DNA from: DATAEU01 sp046735355
GTDB lineage: Bacteria > Actinomycetota > UBA4738 > HRBIN12
Direction of reading: 5' to 3'
DNA length: 17,913 nucleotides
NCBI GenBank assembly: GCA_046735355.1
Contig: JBKPTC010000084.1
Location: 1 to 17,913 of the forward strand
In this document: positions 13,652 to 17,913 of the stretch, piece by piece
How positions within the stretch are numbered: the stretch's first letter is position 1
How the letters are laid out: each line of letters starts with the position of its first letter
Program-made: the position numbers and the translations under genes
Notes under the pieces: model-generated
What the model was told of the DNA's origin: nothing
Seen by the model: only the letters and a program-made list of their open reading frames with translations
Databases searched by the model: none

Positions 13652-13975
13652 GTGAGGCCGTCCGCGTGGACGGCCGCGAGACGCGACGGCGAGGCGCAGA
13701 TGGCGGGATACGCGATGAACAAGGACGACGTCCTGACGAGGCTCCGGCGGATCGAGGGACAGATCCGAGGTCTCCAGCGGATGGTCGAGGACGACAAGTA
13801 CTGCATCGACATCCTGACGCAGGTCAACTCGGCGACGGCGGCGCTTCGCGCGGTCGGGATGGGATTGCTCGACGATCACGTTCGCCACTGCGTGAAGGAC
13901 AGCATCCAGCACGGGACCGGCGAGGACAAGGTCGACGAGCTCCTCACGGCGGTCGCGCGCTTCGCCGGGCGGTGA
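13652..13975 (+). CDS. csoR: copper-sensing repressor CsoR
   Basis: CsoR is a helical tetramer that leaves its operator when it binds Cu(I). The product has the family core (RLRRIEGQIRGLQRMVEDDKYC) and the three copper ligands Cys51, His76 and Cys80, spaced 25 and 4 residues as in M. tuberculosis CsoR (Cys36, His61, Cys65). Three starts are possible. GTG 13652 sits six bases after the -10 and gives 107 residues with a 16-residue Arg/Ala-rich tail before the usual N-terminus. ATG 13700 gives 91 residues, close to the family norm, and ATG 13715 gives 86. I list the GTG because leaderless starts are common here, but ATG 13700 is a real alternative. It is followed by copA after five bases, with its operator at 13627-13641. 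Confidence 0.93.
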   Translation: MRPSAWTAARRDGEAQMAGYAMNKDDVLTRLRRIEGQIRGLQRMVEDDKYCIDILTQVNSATAALRAVGMGLLDDHVRHCVKDSIQHGTGEDKVDELLTAVARFAGR

Positions 13976-13980
13976 GGGCG

Positions 13981-16125
13981 ATGGCGAAGACGGACCTCGA
14001 CATCCGGGAGCTGCGGCTCGACGTCCTGGGCATGACGTGCGGATCATGCGCCGCGCGCGTCGAGAAGACGTTGAACAAGCAGGCAGGGGTCGAGGCGTCG
14101 GTGAACTTCGCCACCGGCGAGGCCGTCGTCCGGCTGGCGGGCGACGCCGCGCCGTTCGACGCGCTGCGCGAGGCCGTGAAGGCGCGTGGCTACGACCTGC
14201 GCGTCCACGTGGACCAGCAGGAGGCGGACGCCCGTCGCGAGGAGCGTTCGTGGCTGCGACGTATGGCGATCGCGTGGCCGCTCGCGGTCGTCGTGATGGT
14301 CCTGTCGATGGCGTTCATGGAGCAGACGTGGGCGCGATGGACGGCGTTCGCGCTCGCGACGCCCGTGCAGTTCGTGGCCGGATCGCCGTTCCTCCGCGGA
14401 GCAGCTGCCCGGGCTCGGAGCCGCTCCGCCAACATGGACACGCTGATCGCGCTCGGAACGCTCGCGGCGTACGCGTACTCTGTCTGGGCGCTCTTCGACG
14501 GCGGGGCTCTGTACTTCGACAGCAGCGCCGTCATCATCGCGTTCCTCCTCCTCGGGCGGTGGCTCGAGGCGCGTGCGAGGGGGAGCGCGTCGCAGGCGAT
14601 CAAGCGGCTGCTCGAGCTCGGCGCGAAGGACGCCCGGGTCGTCCGCGGCGATAAGGAGCTGCGCGTGCCCGTCGACGCGGTCAAGCCCGGCTGGACGCTC
14701 AGGGTCCTGCCGGGGGAGAAGATCCCGACCGATGGCGTCGTGATCGAGGGTGCGGCGGCGGTCGACGAATCGATGCTGACGGGGGAGTCGGTTCCGGTCG
14801 ACAAGGAGGTCGGCGACGCCGTCGCGGGTGCGACGATCGATCGCGACGGCATGTTGCTGATCCGCGCGACGCGGGTCGGCGACGAGACGGCGCTCGCGCA
14901 GATCGTCCGGCTGGTCGCCGAGGCGCAAGGGTCCAAGGCGCCGATCCAGCGGCTCGCCGATCGCGTCGCCGCCGTGTTCGTGCCGGTCGTCCTGGCCGTC
15001 GCGGTGGCCACCGCGGTCGCGTGGCTGGTGGTCGCCGGAACCGCGCGCGACGCGCTCGTTCCGGCGGTCGCCGTGCTGATCGTCGCGTGCCCCTGTGCGC
15101 TGGGCCTCGCGACGCCGGCCGCAATCATGGTCGGCACCGGCCGCGGGGCGCAACTCGGGGCGCTGATCCGCGGGGGCGAGGTCCTCGAGCGCTCCCGCCG
15201 CATCGACGTGGTCGTCTTCGACAAGACCGGAACGCTCACCACGGGACGGATGGCGCTCGTCGACGTCGCCGGTGGCGACGAAGCGCTGGCGCTCGCGGCC
15301 GCCGTCGAGCGGTCGAGCGAACATCCGATCGCCCGCGCGGTGGTCGAAGGGGCTCGCGCTCGCGGCGTCGACGTGGCGGACGCCCGCGACGTCCGCGCGG
15401 CCGCGGGTCGTGGGCTCACCGCGACGGTCGGTGCGCGCCGCGTGGTCCTCGGCCGCCGGACGCTGCTCCAGGACGAGGGACTCGACGTCCCCGCGTGGCT
15501 CGACGACGAGGCGCGGCGGGCGGCGGCGCACGGGCGGACGACGTTCTGGGTCGGATGGGACGGCAGGGCGCGTGGCGTGCTGTCGCTCGCGGACGTCGTA
15601 CGGCCGGAGGCGTCCGAAACGGTCGACCGCCTCCATCGGCTCGGTCTGGAGGTCGCCATCATCACGGGCGACAACGCCGAGACGGCGGCCGCCATCGGCG
15701 CCTCGACCGGGGTCGATCGGATCCTGGCCGACGTGCATCCGGCCGACAAGGTCGCGGAGATCCGACGCATGCAGGGCGAGGGGCGTGTCGTGGCGATGGT
15801 CGGCGACGGCATCAACGACGGACCGGCGCTCGCGCAGGCGGATCTCGGGATCGCGATCGGAACGGGGACCGACGTCGCGATCGAGGCGTCGGACATCACG
15901 CTGGTCGGGGGCGACCTGGACGGCGTCGTGCGAGCGATCGGGCTGTCGCGACGGACGTACCGGACGATCGTCGAGAACCTGTTCTGGGCGTTCGGGTACA
16001 ACGTCGCCGCGATCCCGCTCGCGGCGCTCGGACTGCTGAATCCGGTCATCGCGGCGGCCGCGATGGCGTTCTCGTCGGTCTCGGTCCTCACCAACAGCCT
16101 GCGGCTGCGGCGGTTCCGCGGCTGA
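13981..16125 (+). CDS. copA: Cu(I)-exporting P1B-type ATPase CopA
   Basis: CopA uses ATP to pump Cu(I) out of the cytoplasm. The 714-residue product has one N-terminal metal-binding domain (GMTCGSC, Cys20/Cys23), eight predicted membrane helices, TGES (267-270), and the membrane site CPC (Cys370-Pro371-Cys372). It also has phosphorylation site DKTGT (Asp414), the SEHP nucleotide motif (446-449) and GDGIND (608-613). YN (673-674) and MAFSS (695-699) in the last helices are the further Cu(I) ligands of the P1B-1 class, so copper (or silver) rather than zinc is expected. All catalytic residues are present. ATG 13981 is five bases after csoR; an in-frame GTG at 13972 overlapping the csoR stop as GTGA is an alternative. 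Co-transcription with csoR makes it copper-inducible. Confidence 0.97.
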   Translation: MAKTDLDIRELRLDVLGMTCGSCAARVEKTLNKQAGVEASVNFATGEAVVRLAGDAAPFDALREAVKARGYDLRVHVDQQEADARREERSWLRRMAIAWPLAVVVMVLSMAFMEQTWARWTAFALATPVQFVAGSPFLRGAAARARSRSANMDTLIALGTLAAYAYSVWALFDGGALYFDSSAVIIAFLLLGRWLEARARGSASQAIKRLLELGAKDARVVRGDKELRVPVDAVKPGWTLRVLPGEKIPTDGVVIEGAAAVDESMLTGESVPVDKEVGDAVAGATIDRDGMLLIRATRVGDETALAQIVRLVAEAQGSKAPIQRLADRVAAVFVPVVLAVAVATAVAWLVVAGTARDALVPAVAVLIVACPCALGLATPAAIMVGTGRGAQLGALIRGGEVLERSRRIDVVVFDKTGTLTTGRMALVDVAGGDEALALAAAVERSSEHPIARAVVEGARARGVDVADARDVRAAAGRGLTATVGARRVVLGRRTLLQDEGLDVPAWLDDEARRAAAHGRTTFWVGWDGRARGVLSLADVVRPEASETVDRLHRLGLEVAIITGDNAETAAAIGASTGVDRILADVHPADKVAEIRRMQGEGRVVAMVGDGINDGPALAQADLGIAIGTGTDVAIEASDITLVGGDLDGVVRAIGLSRRTYRTIVENLFWAFGYNVAAIPLAALGLLNPVIAAAAMAFSSVSVLTNSLRLRRFRG

Positions 16126-16162
16126 CGGGTACCGTGGAAAACAAGCGAACAGGAGCAACGAC

Positions 16163-16969
16163 ATGAGTGAGACACAGCAGCGGTCCGGAGCGACGACGGT
16201 CATCGAGGCGACCGACGCCAACTTCATGGACGCCGTCGTCGAGGAGTCGAAGCGCCGTCCGGTCGTCGTCGACCTGTGGGCGGCGTGGTGCGGTCCGTGC
16301 CGGACGCTCGGGCCGATGCTCGAGAAGGTCGCGGACGAGCACGACGGCGAGTTCCTGCTCGCCAAGCTCGACGTCGACGCCAACCCGTACACCGCGGGAC
16401 AGTTCGGCGTGCAGAGCATCCCGACGGTCGTCGCGTTCAAGGACGGCAAGCCGGTCGACGGGTTCGTCGGGGCCGTCCCCGAGCCGATGGTCCAGGAGTT
16501 CGTGAGCCGCCTGTTGCCGAGCGATGCGGACCGCGAGGCCGAGGCGGCCGCCACCGAGGCCGCGTCGGGTGACGTCGCGACCGCGGAGGCCGGCTTCCGG
16601 GACGCGATCGAACAGAACGGCGGCAACCGCGCGGCGCGGCTGGGGCTCGCCCGGCTGCTCGTCGATCGCGGCGACGCCGACGAGGCGCGTCAGACGTTGA
16701 TGCCGCTCCTGCCGGACGCGGACGCCGAGCGCCTCCTCGCGGAGCTCGAGATCGCGTCGTGGGCCGGAGCGGGTGAGCCGGGGACGCTCCCCTCGGCGAA
16801 GCGGCTGGCGGCGCAGGGGAGGTGGCGCGAGGCGCTCGACGGCATGCTCGGCGCGCTCGGTGACGATCCCGACGCGCGTCAGGCCATGATCGAGGTGTTC
16901 ACGGCGCTCGGCGACGACGATGCGCTCGTCGTCGAGTACCGACGCAAGCTCGCGAGCGCGCTGTTCTGA
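16163..16969 (+). CDS. thioredoxin-domain protein with helical (TPR-like) C-terminus, YbbN/CnoX-like
   Basis: The 268-residue product starts with a thioredoxin fold (residues about 12-118) containing the full redox motif WCGPC (Cys43, Cys46) and cis-proline in SIPT (Pro87). It continues with about 150 residues of Ala/Leu/Arg-rich helices of TPR type (GDVATAEAGFRDAIEQNGGNRAAR and similar). This layout matches E. coli YbbN/CnoX, a chaperone-linked thioredoxin, and mycobacterial Rv1324. Unlike E. coli YbbN it keeps both cysteines of CGPC, so it may be redox active. There is no signal peptide, so it is cytoplasmic. ATG 16163 has AGGAG seven bases upstream. It lies 37 bases after copA, so it may be co-induced with copper export. 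That would make sense because copper attacks protein thiols (inference). Confidence 0.92.
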   Translation: MSETQQRSGATTVIEATDANFMDAVVEESKRRPVVVDLWAAWCGPCRTLGPMLEKVADEHDGEFLLAKLDVDANPYTAGQFGVQSIPTVVAFKDGKPVDGFVGAVPEPMVQEFVSRLLPSDADREAEAAATEAASGDVATAEAGFRDAIEQNGGNRAARLGLARLLVDRGDADEARQTLMPLLPDADAERLLAELEIASWAGAGEPGTLPSAKRLAAQGRWREALDGMLGALGDDPDARQAMIEVFTALGDDDALVVEYRRKLASALF

Positions 16970-16972
16970 CCG

Positions 16973-17719
16973 ATGGCCGAGATCCACGATCGCATCCGCG
17001 ACTGGTGGAACGCGGACGCCGAGGTCTACGACAACGCTCCCTCGCACGCCGCCTCGGATCCCGTCGAGGCGGCGGCGTGGCGGGCGGCCATCGAGGACGC
17101 GCTGCCGGCGACCCCGGCCGAGGTACTCGACGTCGGCGCCGGAACGGGCGCGATGAGCCTGCTCGCCGCCGAGCTCGGGGACCGGGTCACGGCGCTCGAT
17201 CTCGCGCCGGCGATGCTCGAGCAGGCGAGGTCGAAGGCGGACGCGCGAGGGCTCGTCCTGCAGTTCGTCGTGGGCAGGGCGGACGAGCCGCCGAAGGGAC
17301 CGTTCGACGCCGTGATGGAGCGGCACGTCCTGTGGACGTCGCCCAACCCCGTCGAGACGCTGCAAGCCTGGCGCGGCGTCGTCCGGCCGGGTGGCCGCCT
17401 GGTGTTGTTCGAGGGCATCTGGCGCCGAACCGACGCGGTCGCGCGGGCACGCGACGCGCTCGCCGACCTCCTTCGCCGCGCGTACGGCACCCCGCACGAT
17501 CATCACGCCGAGTACGACGAGGCGATCCTCGCCGAGCTGCCGCTCGCGCGGCTTCCGTCTGCGGAGCCGCTGATCGAGTCGGTCTACTCGGCCGGATGGC
17601 GCGGCGTCCGCCTCCGCCGCCTGCGCGACGTCGAGTGGGCGCGTCGGATCGCCGCCAGGCCGGCCCTCGGCGCGCTCGAGTCGGTTCCGCAGTACGCGCT
17701 CATCGCCGACGCGTCCTGA
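16973..17719 (+). CDS. class I SAM-dependent methyltransferase
   Basis: The 248-residue product has the Rossmann methyltransferase signature. Motif I is VLDVGAGTG (51-59), the acidic residue after strand 2 is Asp76 in ALDLAP, and the post-motif regions are PFDAVMERHVLW (110-121) and VVRPGGRLVLFEG (136-148). The opening DWWNADAEVYDN is typical of COG2226-type enzymes. RHVLWTSPNP resembles a group common in actinobacteria annotated only as class I methyltransferase. The substrate cannot be read from sequence; it may be a small molecule or a quinone-like compound. ATG 16973 lies three bases after the thioredoxin gene stop, with no clear ribosome site, so translation is probably coupled. It would be the last gene of the csoR-copA-trx unit if that is one transcript. 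Confidence 0.87.
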   Translation: MAEIHDRIRDWWNADAEVYDNAPSHAASDPVEAAAWRAAIEDALPATPAEVLDVGAGTGAMSLLAAELGDRVTALDLAPAMLEQARSKADARGLVLQFVVGRADEPPKGPFDAVMERHVLWTSPNPVETLQAWRGVVRPGGRLVLFEGIWRRTDAVARARDALADLLRRAYGTPHDHHAEYDEAILAELPLARLPSAEPLIESVYSAGWRGVRLRRLRDVEWARRIAARPALGALESVPQYALIADAS

Positions 17720-17770
17720 CCACGTCCGTCTCTCGTCGAACGCGATCCGTTCGCACGGCGATGGATCCGA

Positions 17771-17786
17771 AGCCGTTGCGACGGCT
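17771..17786 (+). terminator. possible hairpin after the methyltransferase gene
   Basis: AGCCGT (17771-17776) and ACGGCT (17781-17786) form a six-base stem with a TGCG loop. The position, about 50 bases after the methyltransferase stop and between convergent genes, suits a terminator. There is no T tract. Confidence 0.3.
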
Positions 17787-17851
17787 GCTCCACGGCCCGC
17801 GCGTCGACACCTCGGCCGGCTGGAGCGTCTCGGCCGCCCGAGCGGCGAGCG

Positions 17852-17913
17852 TCACGAGGCGGTGAGGTTCTCGAACGGCTCGGCCGCGTCGGCCGCCGAG
17901 CGCAGCTCGAGGT
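17852..17913 (-). CDS. possible 3' end of a minus-strand gene cut by the window edge
   Basis: A minus-strand frame enters from the window edge and stops at TGA 17854-17852. The 19 visible residues (ELRSAADAAEPFENLTAS at the end) have the ordinary composition of a protein C-terminus and G/C-rich third positions. It would converge on the methyltransferase gene with the hairpin between them. Too little is seen to name a product. Confidence 0.4.
   Translation of the reverse strand, partial: LELRSAADAAEPFENLTAS

Noticed and set aside
14044..16626. 860-codon open frame on the minus strand opposite copA and the thioredoxin gene
   Set aside because: Low-complexity Arg/Asp-rich translation, no start signals, and it is antisense to well-supported genes.
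17761..17865. 34-codon ORF after the methyltransferase gene
   Set aside because: Arg-rich, no ribosome site, and it covers the hairpin and the end of a more likely minus-strand gene.

Overview
The window is a very G+C-rich, gene-dense chromosomal stretch with wobble positions almost always G or C. Several clues point to the Actinomycetota, probably a lineage away from the well-studied genera: a C4 zinc-ribbon coiled-coil protein, an RNase HI and the RNase P RNA gene in a row; a radical SAM protein of the Rv2578c type; a CsoR-CopA copper module; an Rv1324-like thioredoxin with a helical-repeat tail; and many apparently leaderless promoters. The taxonomic call is an inference, because no 16S rRNA or marker tree is available.

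Layout. 1-1000: a membrane-anchored protein built from 16-residue glycine-rich repeats (minus strand), a double zinc-ribbon protein, and tRNA-Val(UAC), whose 5' end holds the stop codon of the zinc-ribbon gene. 1084-4141: an exported subtilisin-like protease with a C-terminal PPC-like domain, a putative alpha/beta-hydrolase lipoprotein, and a convergent SnoaL-like protein. 4298-7284: a RodZ-like membrane protein with a helix-turn-helix domain, the Rv2578c-type radical SAM protein, the zinc-ribbon coiled-coil protein and RNase HI. 7315-7708: a complete bacterial type A RNase P RNA, followed by a hairpin and short GC-rich tandem repeats that reach the lipA stop codon. 7848-13518 (minus strand): both E1 subunits of a branched-chain 2-oxoacid dehydrogenase, a large four-PAS histidine kinase, and lipoyl synthase LipA. 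13627-17719 (plus strand): a copper module (operator, csoR, copA), a thioredoxin/TPR-like protein and a SAM methyltransferase. The window edges hold short pieces of two possible further genes.

How the genes work together. LipA makes the lipoyl cofactor that the E2 subunit of a BKD complex needs, so the bkdA-bkdB-kinase-lipA block may link branched-chain keto-acid oxidation, cofactor supply and sensing. E2, E3 and a response regulator are not in the window. CsoR should repress its own promoter and copA until Cu(I) binds; CopA then exports Cu(I). The thioredoxin-like protein downstream could protect or repair proteins under thiol stress. The strongest window-wide signal is regulatory: many starts lie 6-10 bases after a TANNNT -10 element, as expected for leaderless mRNAs. 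No phage, transposon, CRISPR or defence system is visible, and I found no clear new system. The less ordinary items are the 16-residue-repeat protein, the CDS/tRNA overlap, the four-PAS kinase inside a BKD/lipA block, and the repeats after rnpB.
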